Shown here one piece after another: positions 54,331 to 63,752 of a DNA stretch of 64,000 nt. Location: NCBI GenBank assembly GCA_947498645.1, contig CANMKS010000001.1, positions 1,836,032 through 1,900,031 of the forward strand, written 5' to 3'. Under the pieces are notes generated by a model, which worked only from the letters and a program-made list of their open reading frames with translations, ran no database searches and was not told the DNA's origin. Source of the stretch: an uncultured Paracoccaceae bacterium. Lineage in GTDB: Bacteria; Pseudomonadota; Alphaproteobacteria; Rhodobacterales; Rhodobacteraceae. Each line of letters starts with the position of its first letter. Position 1 is the first letter of the stretch. The position numbers were made by a program, and so were the translations under genes.

Positions 54331-55695
54331 ATGCTCAGAGCGAAAAGATTAACCGTTGTTGCATTGGTCCTGTCCACGTTTACGGCAGCGCAGGTGCAGG
54401 CCGAAACCCTATCTGACGCGCTGACGTCAGCCTATGACAACTCTGGCCTGCTGGAGCAAAACCGTGCGCTGCTTCGTGCCGCGGACGAGGATGTGGCACA
54501 GGCCTTTGCGGCGCTGCGCCCTGTGATCAGCTGGTCGTATTCGGCCAGCCGCACCTCGGTCGACGCCCCGATTGAAACCACGACGGATTCGACAACGGCG
54601 CGTCTTAACGCTGATCTGACCCTTTATGCTGGTGGGTCCAATCGGCTTGCTGTCGAAGCGCAAAAAGAAACCGTGCTGGCCACGCGCCAGTCGCTGCGTG
54701 GCGTTGAGCAGGACGTTCTGCTGCGTGCCGTGCAATCCTATATGAACTTGCGCAGCGCGCAGGAGTTCTTGCAGTTGCGCCAGAACAACGTCCGCGTCAT
54801 CACGCAAGAATTCCGTGCAGCACAAGACCGGTTTGAAGTGGGTGAGGTCACGCGCACAGATGTCGCATTGGCCGAGGCACGTCTTGCAGCCGCCCGCAGC
54901 CTTTTGGCCGCCGCCCAAGGTGATCTTGCCATCGCTGGCGAAGAATTCCGGATTGCGGTCGGGCGTGCGCCGTCAGGTCCGCGCAATGTGTCACCGGCGC
55001 CTGTGTCACGCAGTCTGAGCGATGCCATCGCCTTTGCTTTGCGCAACCATCCCGGCATCTTACAACAACAGCACTCTGTTGCAGCGGCAGAGCTGGCGAT
55101 CCGCCGGGCAGAAGCCGCACGTTTGCCGTCGGTGTCGCTGAACGGTTTTATCGCGTCCGATCAGGATTCAAATGAAACTGCACAAGTGGGCGTGACCATT
55201 GGCGGCCCGATCTACAGCGGTGGCGCCATCCAGAGCAGCATCCGCCGGGTGCGATCAAACCGTGATGCCGCCCGCGCCGGGTTGCACCTGACCATGCTGA
55301 GCATAGAGCAGCAGGTCACAAACGCCTACGCCCGCCTGCAAGTCGCACGGGCGTCGCGCGAAGCCTCTGACCGTCAGATCACAGCAGCACGCACTGCATT
55401 TGAGGGCGTGCGCGAAGAGGCGACATTGGGATCACGGACCACATTGGATGTGCTGAACGCCGAGCAGGAACTGCTGGATGCCGAAGCGAACCGGATTGCC
55501 GCGCAATCGGACGAGGTTGTGGCCTCATATGCTGTTCTTGCGGCAATGGGCCTGTTGACGGCGGACCACCTGAACCTGCCGGTGCAACAGTATGATCCCG
55601 CAGAATATTACAATCTGGTGAAGGGGGCCCCTTCCGCCATTTCCGAGCAAGGTCAGGCGTTGGATCGGGTGCTGGAAGCAATCGGGAAAGAGTAA
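54331..55695 (+). CDS. tolC: TolC-family outer membrane efflux protein
   Basis: 454 residues: signal peptide VVALVLSTFTAAQVQA, then the TolC repeat pair, visible as ETLSDALTSAYDNSGLLEQNRALL with LNADLTLYAGGSNRLAV and SLSDAIAFALRNHPGILQQQ with GVTIGGPIYSGGAIQSSIR. Long helices provide the periplasmic tunnel. Type I secretion or RND efflux partner not in this window, although an MsbA-like exporter lies 6 kb away. ATG 54331. Confidence 0.93.
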   Translation: MLRAKRLTVVALVLSTFTAAQVQAETLSDALTSAYDNSGLLEQNRALLRAADEDVAQAFAALRPVISWSYSASRTSVDAPIETTTDSTTARLNADLTLYAGGSNRLAVEAQKETVLATRQSLRGVEQDVLLRAVQSYMNLRSAQEFLQLRQNNVRVITQEFRAAQDRFEVGEVTRTDVALAEARLAAARSLLAAAQGDLAIAGEEFRIAVGRAPSGPRNVSPAPVSRSLSDAIAFALRNHPGILQQQHSVAAAELAIRRAEAARLPSVSLNGFIASDQDSNETAQVGVTIGGPIYSGGAIQSSIRRVRSNRDAARAGLHLTMLSIEQQVTNAYARLQVARASREASDRQITAARTAFEGVREEATLGSRTTLDVLNAEQELLDAEANRIAAQSDEVVASYAVLAAMGLLTADHLNLPVQQYDPAEYYNLVKGAPSAISEQGQALDRVLEAIGKE

Positions 55696-55703
55696 ACCTC
55701 CAG

Positions 55704-55732
55704 TTGTTAATTGTCTTAATTATCGCTAACAT
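55704..55732 (+). promoter_or_regulatory. Candidate sigma-70 promoter for the acidic PopZ-like gene
   Basis: TTGTTA (55704-55709), 17-base spacer, TAACAT (55727-55732), 35 bases before the ATG 55767. Fits the -35/-10 consensus well for this GC content and lies directly after the tolC stop. Confidence 0.4.
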
Positions 55733-55766
55733 CTTGTTACTGGGTGCGAAATTGGGATGAGCTTGA

Positions 55767-56456
55767 ATGTCCAAGTCTGCACGTACGGATGAGATCGACG
55801 CATTGGTTTCTTCTGTGCGGGACTTTGTGTCGCACAAAGACCTGCAAAAAGATCTGCCACAGGAAACACCAGAACGCTTGGTGCTGACGCCAGAACAACT
55901 GGTGCGCGAAAGCGCGCCCGATGACACGCCGTCAGAGCCTGAATCACCAACAATTGCTGAACTTCCCGAGGCAGCAGTCGTTGATATCGTTCACCGGCTC
56001 AGAGGCAACAAGCCCAATGCGCGTGAGGGATTGGAAGAAAAAATCGCCGAACTTGAAGCGGCCGTGACAGCGCAGCCTGACGAATGGGAAGCCGATGAGG
56101 GCGAGGAATTCGAGGACGAGGCATGGGCGTTCAGTGCTTTTCAGACGCCACAGCACGATTCGGATACACCCGAAGATATGCCAGAACCTCAGGCCGACGA
56201 TGCGCCGGACGTGGGCGAAAATCCGCCACCGGTTGACGAGGATGATGACACTCCAGACGGTGATGCCATCACCAATCTGCTGGCTGCCGGAACCGCCGAC
56301 GCAGTGGCAGAGGATGCCTTGCGCGCGATGATCACCAAGATCGTGCATGAAGAGCTGACGGGCGAGCTGGGCGAGCGTATGACGCGCAATGTCCGCAAAC
56401 TTGTCCGCCGAGAGATCAACCGTGTCCTGCTGAGCCGAGAGTTGGGTCTGGACTAA
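55767..56456 (+). CDS. Acidic protein with PopZ-like layout
   Basis: 229 residues. N-terminal helix [20 protein letters not shown], a long middle (about residues 30-180) rich in Glu, Asp and Pro, and a C-terminal helical domain [20 protein letters not shown] and [19 protein letters not shown]. Polar organiser PopZ (DUF2497) has this same order: helix, acidic P/E/D linker, C-terminal oligomerisation helices with RLV-R-EIERV. The resemblance of the last helix is by eye. Stop overlaps convergent cobQ by four bases. Confidence 0.55.
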   Translation: MSKSARTDEIDALVSSVRDFVSHKDLQKDLPQETPERLVLTPEQLVRESAPDDTPSEPESPTIAELPEAAVVDIVHRLRGNKPNAREGLEEKIAELEAAVTAQPDEWEADEGEEFEDEAWAFSAFQTPQHDSDTPEDMPEPQADDAPDVGENPPPVDEDDDTPDGDAITNLLAAGTADAVAEDALRAMITKIVHEELTGELGERMTRNVRKLVRREINRVLLSRELGLD

Positions 56457-57898
56457 CCGGCCAGCGCAAGCAGGGTGTCGATATCAAGATGCGCTTCCAG
56501 ATGATCGGCAAGTGCATCTAACGTGTCCTGAACACTTCCCGCATAGTCGAACCCGTCAACTGGCCGCCCAAGCCGGGCAAGGTAGCCTTGCCGGAACGTG
56601 TCTGCGGTGAAAAGCCCGTGCAGATAACACCCCATCACACGCCCGTCTGCCGATGCGGCACCTTCCTTGCGGCCATCCAGTGAAAGCCATCCATGGGCGC
56701 AATCCGGCCCGTCCGTTGTGCCGATGTGGATTTCATAGCCACTGACCGCATCGCCGGTGGGCAGATAAGTGGCCTGTGACAAGGCCAGACGTTTTTCAGG
56801 CACCATGACCGTGCGCACGTCTAACAGCCCCAGTCCGGCAACAGTAGACGGTGGGCCTTCGATACCATCGGGGTCCGCGATTTCCGCCCCCAGCATTTGA
56901 TAGCCGCCACAGATCCCCAGAACATGCCCCCCGCGCCGCAAATGCGCCTGCAGGTCGATGTCCCAGCCTTGCGCACGGAAATGCGCCAGATCGGCGATGG
57001 TGGATTTTGAGCCGGGAATGATCACGAGGTCAGCATCGCCGGGCAGGGCGCGGCCCTCGGGGATCATCTCGACGCTGACGCCGGGTGTGGCCTTGAGCGG
57101 GTCCAGATCATCAAAGTTCGCGATCCGGTTCAGGCGGGGCACTGCGATCTTGAGCGTGCCACCCTGATGGCTTGCGATGTCCATGACATCTTCGGCGGGC
57201 AGTTTCCATGCGTCCTTGAACCACGGCACGATGCCCAGGGGCGCCCAATCTGTCCGGGTTGCAATAATTTCCATACCTTCGGCAAAAAGGGTTGGATCGC
57301 CGCGAAATTTGTTGATGGCGAAGCCTTTGACCAGAGCCTCGTCTTCAGGGGGTAATACGGCGTGTGTCCCCACAAGCTGCGCAATCACACCGCCTCGGTC
57401 GATGTCACCGATCAGGACAACCGGCACCTCTGCCGTTGCGGCAAAGCCCATGTTGGCAATATCGCCTGCGCGCAGGTTCACTTCGGCGGGGCTGCCAGCC
57501 CCTTCGACGATGACCAGATCGCGCCCTTGGCCAATCCGCGCAAAGCTTTCCAACACGGCAGGCATAAGCGTTGCTTTGTGTTTGCCATAATCGCGGGCTT
57601 TCATCGTTGCATATCGCTTGCCTTGCAGGATGATCTGCGCCCCCACCTCGGACTCTGGCTTGAGCAGGACCGGGTTCATATCCACCAAAGGGTCCAATCC
57701 GCAGGCCAGCGCTTGCAGCGCTTGCGCGCGCCCAATCTCGCCGCCGTCGATGGTCACGGCGGCGTTGTTGGACATGTTTTGTGGCTTGAACGGTGCAACG
57801 GACATGCCCCGCCGCACGCAGGCACGCGCGATGCCTGCGACAAGCATGGATTTCCCCACGTTCGAACCCGCGCCCTGGATCATGATTGACTTGGTCAT
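56453..57898 (-). CDS. cobQ: Cobyric acid synthase
   Basis: 481 residues. Amidates four side chains of adenosylcobyrinic acid a,c-diamide. N-terminal ATP-binding [20 protein letters not shown], and C-terminal triad glutaminase type domain with [10 protein letters not shown] (nucleophile Cys) and GCYLHGLF with its His. ATG at 57898 has GAGGGGG five bases upstream; an ATG at 57922 lacks a good site. Together with mcm it links the window to coenzyme B12. Confidence 0.94.
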   Translation of the reverse strand: MTKSIMIQGAGSNVGKSMLVAGIARACVRRGMSVAPFKPQNMSNNAAVTIDGGEIGRAQALQALACGLDPLVDMNPVLLKPESEVGAQIILQGKRYATMKARDYGKHKATLMPAVLESFARIGQGRDLVIVEGAGSPAEVNLRAGDIANMGFAATAEVPVVLIGDIDRGGVIAQLVGTHAVLPPEDEALVKGFAINKFRGDPTLFAEGMEIIATRTDWAPLGIVPWFKDAWKLPAEDVMDIASHQGGTLKIAVPRLNRIANFDDLDPLKATPGVSVEMIPEGRALPGDADLVIIPGSKSTIADLAHFRAQGWDIDLQAHLRRGGHVLGICGGYQMLGAEIADPDGIEGPPSTVAGLGLLDVRTVMVPEKRLALSQATYLPTGDAVSGYEIHIGTTDGPDCAHGWLSLDGRKEGAASADGRVMGCYLHGLFTADTFRQGYLARLGRPVDGFDYAGSVQDTLDALADHLEAHLDIDTLLALAG

Positions 57899-57950
57899 CG
57901 CTGCCCCCTCGTTTAACGTCATAGGGGCGCAAAGGGCGCGGGGAAAGACC

Positions 57951-58529
57951 ATGAACACGCCAGCGCATCTGATTTTTGGCATGACAGCATTTGGACGGGC
58001 CGCGCAGGCGAGGGTGACAGCCGCCGCCTTTGCCGGATCGTTGCTGCCTGACCTGTCACTTTACCTGCTGGCGGGGTGGCATTTGCAGGTTCTGGGCACG
58101 TCACCGGAGGTGGTGTTTGGACAGCTCTATTTTTCGGACGAATGGCAAAGCATCTTTCGGATCGACAATTCAATCATCCTTTGGGGCGTGGCCCTTGCAT
58201 GGGGGATGATGGCGCGATCACCCGTTGTGATTGCCCTTTGTGGTGCGGCGTTGCTGCACCTTGGTTTGGACTTCGCCTTTCATCATGATGACGGGCGGGC
58301 ACATTTCTGGCCGATCACCAACTGGATTTTCGAAAGCCCGGTCAGCTATTGGGACCCGGCGCAATATGGCAACATCGTCGGCCCGGTCGAGGTTGCGCTG
58401 TCGCTCTTGTGCTGCGCAATCTTGTGGCGGCGATTTGAAGGGATATGGATGCGGGGGCTGATAGCCCTGCTGGGTGCAATGGAGTTTGCACCCTTCCTGA
58501 TCTTTGCGATCATGTTTGGTGGTGGCTGA
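57951..58529 (+). CDS. YdjM/LexA-regulated-like membrane hydrolase-type protein
   Basis: 192 residues with about four or five hydrophobic helices. [14 protein letters not shown] at the N-terminus and [20 protein letters not shown] give the H-x(n)-D/HH-DD metal-type motif of the YdjM/DUF457 integral membrane group. In some annotations of Rhodobacteraceae this protein is named after neighbouring cobQ, without proof. Divergent from cobQ by 52 bases; followed by a terminator. Confidence 0.7.
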   Translation: MNTPAHLIFGMTAFGRAAQARVTAAAFAGSLLPDLSLYLLAGWHLQVLGTSPEVVFGQLYFSDEWQSIFRIDNSIILWGVALAWGMMARSPVVIALCGAALLHLGLDFAFHHDDGRAHFWPITNWIFESPVSYWDPAQYGNIVGPVEVALSLLCCAILWRRFEGIWMRGLIALLGAMEFAPFLIFAIMFGGG

Positions 58530-58532
58530 ACA

Positions 58533-58566
58533 AAAAAGACGCGGCCCAACGGGGCCGCGTCTTTTT
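58533..58566. terminator. Bidirectional intrinsic terminator
   Basis: Ten-pair stem GACGCGGCCC / GGGCCGCGTC (58538-58547, 58552-58561) with AACG loop, A-run on the left and TTTTT on the right. Serves the YdjM-like gene on the plus strand and the DUF6280 gene on the minus strand. The clearest terminator in the window. Confidence 0.9.
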
Positions 58567-58586
58567 GTCAACGCTTAGATCGTTTT

Positions 58587-58910
58587 CTAAGCGGCGCGTG
58601 CTTCCTGCTCTGCTGCATTGCGACGTTCGCTTTCTTCGCGCGACAGTGCCACAGATGTACGGACACCTTTGCCAACGAATTCCATAAGGCCGTTCACAAC
58701 ACGTTCGTTCGGGTCGATACCGGCACAGGACAAAACTTCGCGTCCGTCACGTGACCGCGCCCAACGCGCGATCTGCTCTGGACCGTTGCCATATTTCTTG
58801 TCGTCCGCAATCGCATCATCCAATGCGGCGAGGACGACGGCAGCAAAGAGCTTGCGGGCACGGTTGCCTTGTTCGTTGTTGAAGGCCGTACCGTCGACGA
58901 AATCTCTCAT
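58587..58910 (-). CDS. DUF6280 family protein
   Basis: 107 residues. KLFAAVVLAALDDAIADDKKYG and WARSRDGREVLSCAGIDPNERVV are the DUF6280 blocks, common in Rhodobacteraceae. Helical, cytoplasmic; unknown role. The second of two adjacent ATGs (58910) is chosen because AAGGA is six bases before it but only three before the first (58913). Confidence 0.8.
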   Translation of the reverse strand: MRDFVDGTAFNNEQGNRARKLFAAVVLAALDDAIADDKKYGNGPEQIARWARSRDGREVLSCAGIDPNERVVNGLMEFVGKGVRTSVALSREESERRNAAEQEARAA

Positions 58911-59132
58911 CATGTTTCCTTTTTTGCTCTTGTAGTTCCCGCGTGCGGGCCTTTATGCCTGTTCTTGATCGATTCGGGGGCGCTCTTTTGGAATGGCAGC
59001 CATGCGTCAGACGCATAGCTAAACCGCACGAATTTCCCCGGCTTTGATGATCTTGTCAGGCTCCCACGCTGCAGATATAGCCTCGGAAACCCTTCATTCA
59101 ACCTTAACCACGAATCTGAGACAGAGTGACCC

Positions 59133-59696
59133 ATGCCCAAAATCAACGGTAACGAGATCCGCCCCGGCAATGTTCTTGAACACGAAGGCGGCCTGTGGGG
59201 CGCCGTCAAGGTGGATCACGTGAAGCCCGGCAAGGGCGGGGCCTTTGCACAGGTCGAGCTGAAAAACCTGCGCGATGGCCGCAAGCTGAACGAGCGGTTC
59301 CGCTCGGCTGATAAGGTAGAGCGTGTGCGTCTGGACCAGAAAGATCAGCAGTTCTTGTTTGAGGATGGCGACATGCTGACATTTATGGACAGCGAAACCT
59401 ATGAGCAGATCGCCCTGCCTGCCGATATTCTTGGCGAGCGCCGCCCTTTCCTGCAGGACGGCATGACGGTGCAGATCGAATATTATGGCGAAGAGGCGCT
59501 GAACGTCAGCCTGCCGCAAAAGGTGATCTGCAAGGTCGTCGAGACTGAGCCGGTGGTCAAAGGTCAAACAGCCGCCAACAGCTTTAAGCCTGCAACGCTG
59601 GACAATGGTGTGCGCGTGATGATCCCGCCTTTTGTGGGTCAGGACGAAGATATCGTCGTGAATACGGAGACGTTCGAGTATTCAGAGCGCGCCTAA
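59133..59696 (+). CDS. efp: Elongation factor P
   Basis: 187 residues: KOW-like domain with VKPGKGGAF whose Lys34 is the modifiable residue, two OB domains ([19 protein letters not shown] and [23 protein letters not shown]). Relieves ribosome stalling at polyproline stretches. Modification enzymes (EpmA/B or a rhamnosyltransferase) are not in the window. ATG 59133 after GAGACAGAGTGACCC. Confidence 0.95.
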   Translation: MPKINGNEIRPGNVLEHEGGLWGAVKVDHVKPGKGGAFAQVELKNLRDGRKLNERFRSADKVERVRLDQKDQQFLFEDGDMLTFMDSETYEQIALPADILGERRPFLQDGMTVQIEYYGEEALNVSLPQKVICKVVETEPVVKGQTAANSFKPATLDNGVRVMIPPFVGQDEDIVVNTETFEYSERA

Positions 59697-59699
59697 GCC

Positions 59700-60434
59700 T
59701 TATTTGATGCGGGTCAGGGTGGCGTCACCCGCCTGCATCACACCCTCTGCCCGATCAAACCGCAGATAGGCCAGCCCGGTGTCGCCTGCGACCGTATGCA
59801 ATATGCCTGCTGGTTTGCCATCAGCCGTGATCGCATCGCCGGTTCTCGCAATGCCTACGATTTGCACCTGTGCGATGCCCTTCTTGAGTGTCGTCTTGTG
59901 CTTCATCCGCGCGACAATCTCTTGCCCGACAAAACACCCCTTTTTGAAATCGACACCGTTGAGCGCCTCAAACCCGGCCTCTAGAATGTAGGTATCATCC
60001 GTCAGCTCGACGCCCGTGGCGGGGATCAGATTGGCCACGCGGATGGCATCCCAGTCTGTCGGCGCGCCAATATCGCTGTCGCCATAGGCGCGCCACCCAA
60101 GGGCAGGATGGCGCGGGTCGGCGAAGGCTCCATCGGGCACGTCGCCTGTCCCGCGCGAGACAACAAGATCGGTCGGTTCAACTGTCACATCCGCGCGCAG
60201 CCGGTACATCATCAGCCGCTGGCCAAGCACCTGCACGTGCGATGTCGCGACATCAACCAAAAGCCGGTCATCCTGACCCAGCACAAAAAAGTCCGCGATG
60301 AACTTGCCTTGGGGCGTCAGCAGCGCCGTGTAGATGATCCCGCCGTCTGCTTTGGTCACATCGTTTGTCACAAGCCCTTGCAGGAAGGACAGGCGGTCAG
60401 TACCACCAATGGCCAAGACGCTGCGATCAGGCAT
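59700..60434 (-). CDS. ygfZ: Folate-binding protein YgfZ
   Basis: 244 residues, GcvT-like fold. Signature KKGCFVGQEIVAR (K-G-C-x-x-G-Q-E) with the conserved Cys, and FLQGLVTNDVT. YgfZ helps assembly or repair of iron-sulfur clusters, for example in MiaB. ATG at 60434 overlaps the ABC transporter stop by eight bases. Convergent with efp, three bases apart. Confidence 0.9.
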   Translation of the reverse strand: MPDRSVLAIGGTDRLSFLQGLVTNDVTKADGGIIYTALLTPQGKFIADFFVLGQDDRLLVDVATSHVQVLGQRLMMYRLRADVTVEPTDLVVSRGTGDVPDGAFADPRHPALGWRAYGDSDIGAPTDWDAIRVANLIPATGVELTDDTYILEAGFEALNGVDFKKGCFVGQEIVARMKHKTTLKKGIAQVQIVGIARTGDAITADGKPAGILHTVAGDTGLAYLRFDRAEGVMQAGDATLTRIK

Positions 60435-62217
60435 TCTTTTCGCTTTCCTCTTGTGAGAACTGCAGGCGATGTAGGTCGGCGTAAATGCCGCCGCGGGCAA
60501 TCAGCGTTTCATGGTCACCCTGGTCAACGACGCGGCCCTGATCCATCACGACAATGGAATCCGCATTGCGAATGGTCGACAGGCGGTGCGCGATAACCAA
60601 GGTTGTGCGCCCTGTCGAAAGTTTCTCCAGCGCTGTCTGCACAATCTTCTCTGATTTCGTATCAAGCGCGCTAGTCGCCTCGTCCAGCAGCAGGATCGGC
60701 GTATCACGCAGCAAGGCGCGCGCAATCGCCACGCGCTGCCGTTGTCCACCGGACAGGTTTGATCCGCGCGGCCCTGCCGGGCTATCCAATCCATTGGGCA
60801 GCATCGGCAGGAAATCCGATACATGGGCCGCGTCCAGCACGTCTTGCAGATGTGCGTCATCAACATCCTCGCGCCCCAGCAGGATGTTGTCGCGCAGGGT
60901 TTCGTCAAACAGTGCGGCATCCTGGGTCACAACAGAGAAAAGCCCGCGCAATTCGGCAAGGTCAAACTCTGTGATCGGGATGTCGTTAATCGTGGCCGCG
61001 CCTTCACTTGGCTCGATCAGGCGGGTCAGCACGTTGAAGACGGTGCTTTTGCCGGCACCGGATGCGCCAACAAGGGCCGTCGTCTTGCCAGCTTCGGCTG
61101 TGAAATTCGCACCACGCAAAACCGGCAGGTCGCCATAGTTCATCTGCACGTCTCGCAATGCAACCGCTGGCGAACCTGAAGGCAAAGCGGTCGCCTTCGC
61201 GGGCGACAGTATCGTTGGTTTGAGGTTCAGCACATGCTGAAGCCGCTCGACGCTGGCGGCCGCCATTTGCCACTGCCCGCTGACCAGCCCCAGACGGCGC
61301 AGCGGATCAAAGGCCAGCGACATGGCCGTAAAGAACGCCATGAATTCGCCGTTGGTCTTTTCGCCTGCGATGATTTCGGACCCGCCGTAGAGCATCACCC
61401 CAAGAAAACCGATACCCGTCATGATATCGATCATGGCAGGGACAGCCGCCTGGCCGACAGAGGTGCGCATGCTGGCATCCACGCCTTCGCGGATCAGGCC
61501 ATCATACCGCTTTGCCTGATAGTCTTCGAGGGAGTTCAGTTTGACCGGGTTAATGCCATGGAAAACCTCATCCAGCCGTGTCGAAACGCGCCCTGCGATT
61601 TCACGTGTGTTGCGGGCCCTGCGGCGAATGTAGGCCTGAACCAGCAATGAAGGCAGGATGAGCAATGGAATGCCGACAACGGCAATCAACGTCCAGCGCC
61701 AGTCGATCCACAAGGCGACGGCCAACAGCCCAATCAATGACACCAGATCGCGTGCAATGGCCGTCAGGATGCTGCTCCACACCCCGTTGATCACACCGAC
61801 GTCACCTTGCACCCGCTCAATCAACTGGCCCGGCGGGTGCAATTGAAAGAAGCCGCTGTCCAGCGTCATCATGTGGCGTAGCAAATGTTTGCGCATATCT
61901 GCGGCTGCCAAGAGATTGATCAGCGACATCAGGATACGTTGCCCCGATGACGTGATTGCGCGCACAAAGAATATGCCCATGATCGCAAAGCCCACAAAAT
62001 ACAGTGCGTTGCGGTCACCTTCTGCGAAAACGTCATCAAACATGGGTTGGATCATGCGGCTGATCAGCGCCAGCATTGATCCTTCGATCATCATCAGCAC
62101 GACAGCGCCGGCCAAAAGCCATCTGTAGTTGCGCAGGTAGTCACGCCACAGCCACCAAAAGAGGCTTGCTGCGGATTGATTTTTCTTACTGCCGGGTTTT
62201 GGGGTGGGCGGGGCCAT
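60427..62217 (-). CDS. MsbA-like ABC exporter, fused membrane and ATPase domains
   Basis: 596 residues. Six-helix membrane domain (residues about 30-320) then ATPase with Walker A VGASGAGKST, signature LSGGQRQRVAIARAL, Walker B ILLLDEATSALD and His in VIAHRLSTI. The N-terminal RDYLRNYRWLLAGAVVLMMIEG is near the MsbA/PglK type, so lipid A core or other lipid/polysaccharide carrier export is plausible; a drug or peptide role cannot be excluded. Overlaps ygfZ. Confidence 0.9.
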   Translation of the reverse strand: MAPPTPKPGSKKNQSAASLFWWLWRDYLRNYRWLLAGAVVLMMIEGSMLALISRMIQPMFDDVFAEGDRNALYFVGFAIMGIFFVRAITSSGQRILMSLINLLAAADMRKHLLRHMMTLDSGFFQLHPPGQLIERVQGDVGVINGVWSSILTAIARDLVSLIGLLAVALWIDWRWTLIAVVGIPLLILPSLLVQAYIRRRARNTREIAGRVSTRLDEVFHGINPVKLNSLEDYQAKRYDGLIREGVDASMRTSVGQAAVPAMIDIMTGIGFLGVMLYGGSEIIAGEKTNGEFMAFFTAMSLAFDPLRRLGLVSGQWQMAAASVERLQHVLNLKPTILSPAKATALPSGSPAVALRDVQMNYGDLPVLRGANFTAEAGKTTALVGASGAGKSTVFNVLTRLIEPSEGAATINDIPITEFDLAELRGLFSVVTQDAALFDETLRDNILLGREDVDDAHLQDVLDAAHVSDFLPMLPNGLDSPAGPRGSNLSGGQRQRVAIARALLRDTPILLLDEATSALDTKSEKIVQTALEKLSTGRTTLVIAHRLSTIRNADSIVVMDQGRVVDQGDHETLIARGGIYADLHRLQFSQEESEKNA

Positions 62218-62346
62218 GAAAAGCCTTCTGCTGCGCGATTGACTAAGGGTCTAATCGCAAATGGGTGCCAAGGGCAAGCAAGGCAAGCTTGACGCCACAA
62301 TGCGGGGTATTAGTGTCCGCTGCAAACCACAGTCGAAAGTTTCCAC

Positions 62347-63525
62347 ATGTCTTTGTCCAATGGTCGCGCTTACCTGGCTATTCCCGGCCCATCGGTGATT
62401 CCCGAAGCTGTCTTGCAGACGATGCATATGGCCTCGCCCAACATCTATGAAGGTGCGCTGCATGATCTGACAGATAGCCTGATCCCCGATCTCAAGGCGT
62501 TGGCGATGACACAGGCCAATGTCGCAATCTACATTGGCAATGGGCATGCCGCATGGGAGGCCGCACTCGCCAATGTTCTATCAAGCGGCGATACGGTTCT
62601 GGTGCTGGCCACGGGTCGTTTCTGCATTGGCTGGGGCGAAATGGCGCAAGGGCTGGGTGCCAAGGTCGAAACCATCGATTACGGCGCGCAGGATCCGGTG
62701 GACCTGGGCCAGGTTGAGCAGGTTCTTGCGGCCGACACTGCCGGCCGGATCAAGGCCGTTTTGATGGTTCATGTGGATACCTCGACCGGCGTCAAGAACG
62801 ACGTCGCCGGCGTACGCGCTGTGATGGACAGGGTGGGCCATCCGGCCTTGCTGATGGCCGATTGCATTGCCTCGCTGGGGTGCGACCGGTTCGAGATGGA
62901 TGCCTGGGGCGTCGATGTGATGGTGTCTGCCTGCCAAAAGGGGCTGATGACACCCGCTGGGATCAGCTTTGTCTGGTTCAATGACAAGGCGGATGCCGCG
63001 CGTGGTGATTGTGTGACGACCTATTGGGACTGGCGTTCACGCATCAATCCTGACGTCTACTATCAGTATTTTGATGGCACCGCGCCGACGCATCACCTTT
63101 TTGGGCTGCGCACTGCGCTTGACATGATCAAGGCCGAAGGGTTTGAGGCGGTTTTTGCACGCCATGAAAAGCTCGCCCAGGTGATTTGGGCGGCATTTGA
63201 TTGCTGGTCCGCGGCCGGGCCGATGCGCCTGAATATTGCGGACCCCGCAGATCGTTCACATGCGGTGACATCCGTTGCCATTGGGTCACCGCATGGTGAC
63301 CGTTTGCGCAAATGGTGCGAGCAGCAATGTGGCCTGACGCTGGGCATTGGTTTGGGTCGTGAACCAGCGGATGCATATTTCCGCATTGGCCATATGGGGC
63401 ACGTCAATGCACATATGATCATGGGCGTGCTGGGCACGATTGATGCCGGGCTGAAGGCATTGGAAATCCCACATGGAAGTGGCGCGTTGGAGGCAGCGGC
63501 CCAGGCGTTGGCGCAACGCGCCTAG
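62347..63525 (+). CDS. sgaA: Serine-glyoxylate aminotransferase (class V)
   Basis: 392 residues. N-terminal AIPGPSVIPEAVLQTMHMASPNIY, cofactor region GNGHAAWEAALANV, and the PLP lysine in SACQKGLMTPAG. Transfers the amino group of serine to glyoxylate giving hydroxypyruvate and glycine, a step of the serine cycle and photorespiratory-like metabolism; alanine or phosphoserine relatives exist. The hydroxypyruvate/glyoxylate reductase-like gene at 45817 would act next. ATG 62347 after a divergent ABC gene. Confidence 0.9.
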   Translation: MSLSNGRAYLAIPGPSVIPEAVLQTMHMASPNIYEGALHDLTDSLIPDLKALAMTQANVAIYIGNGHAAWEAALANVLSSGDTVLVLATGRFCIGWGEMAQGLGAKVETIDYGAQDPVDLGQVEQVLAADTAGRIKAVLMVHVDTSTGVKNDVAGVRAVMDRVGHPALLMADCIASLGCDRFEMDAWGVDVMVSACQKGLMTPAGISFVWFNDKADAARGDCVTTYWDWRSRINPDVYYQYFDGTAPTHHLFGLRTALDMIKAEGFEAVFARHEKLAQVIWAAFDCWSAAGPMRLNIADPADRSHAVTSVAIGSPHGDRLRKWCEQQCGLTLGIGLGREPADAYFRIGHMGHVNAHMIMGVLGTIDAGLKALEIPHGSGALEAAAQALAQRA

Positions 63526-63704
63526 CGGGTGTTGATGCGTCCAATCCATTTGAAAAAGTGGTTGAGGCCATAGGCACTGACTGCAACCCAGAGATAGCCA
63601 AACGCTGCGGCGATGACCCAGAACCCCATAAAAAGCAGCACCCAAAGTGATGCCAGGAACGCATCTGTGTAATCTTCAACGCGGCGGATCGGGTGTTGCG
63701 ACAT
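63522..63704 (-). CDS. Small membrane protein, 60 residues
   Basis: Two hydrophobic stretches SLWVLLFMGFWVIAAAFGY and LWVAVSAYGLNHFFKWIGR after a charged N-terminus MSQHPIRRVEDYTDAF. Overlaps the sgaA end by four bases (convergent). GGAGTCCGC before ATG 63704 supports translation. No family recognised; typical small inner-membrane protein of roseobacters. Confidence 0.65.
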   Translation of the reverse strand: MSQHPIRRVEDYTDAFLASLWVLLFMGFWVIAAAFGYLWVAVSAYGLNHFFKWIGRINTR

Positions 63705-63752
63705 GCGGACTCCTGAAGCTGTGTGATCAGGCTAATCAGCTTTTTGCAAAAA

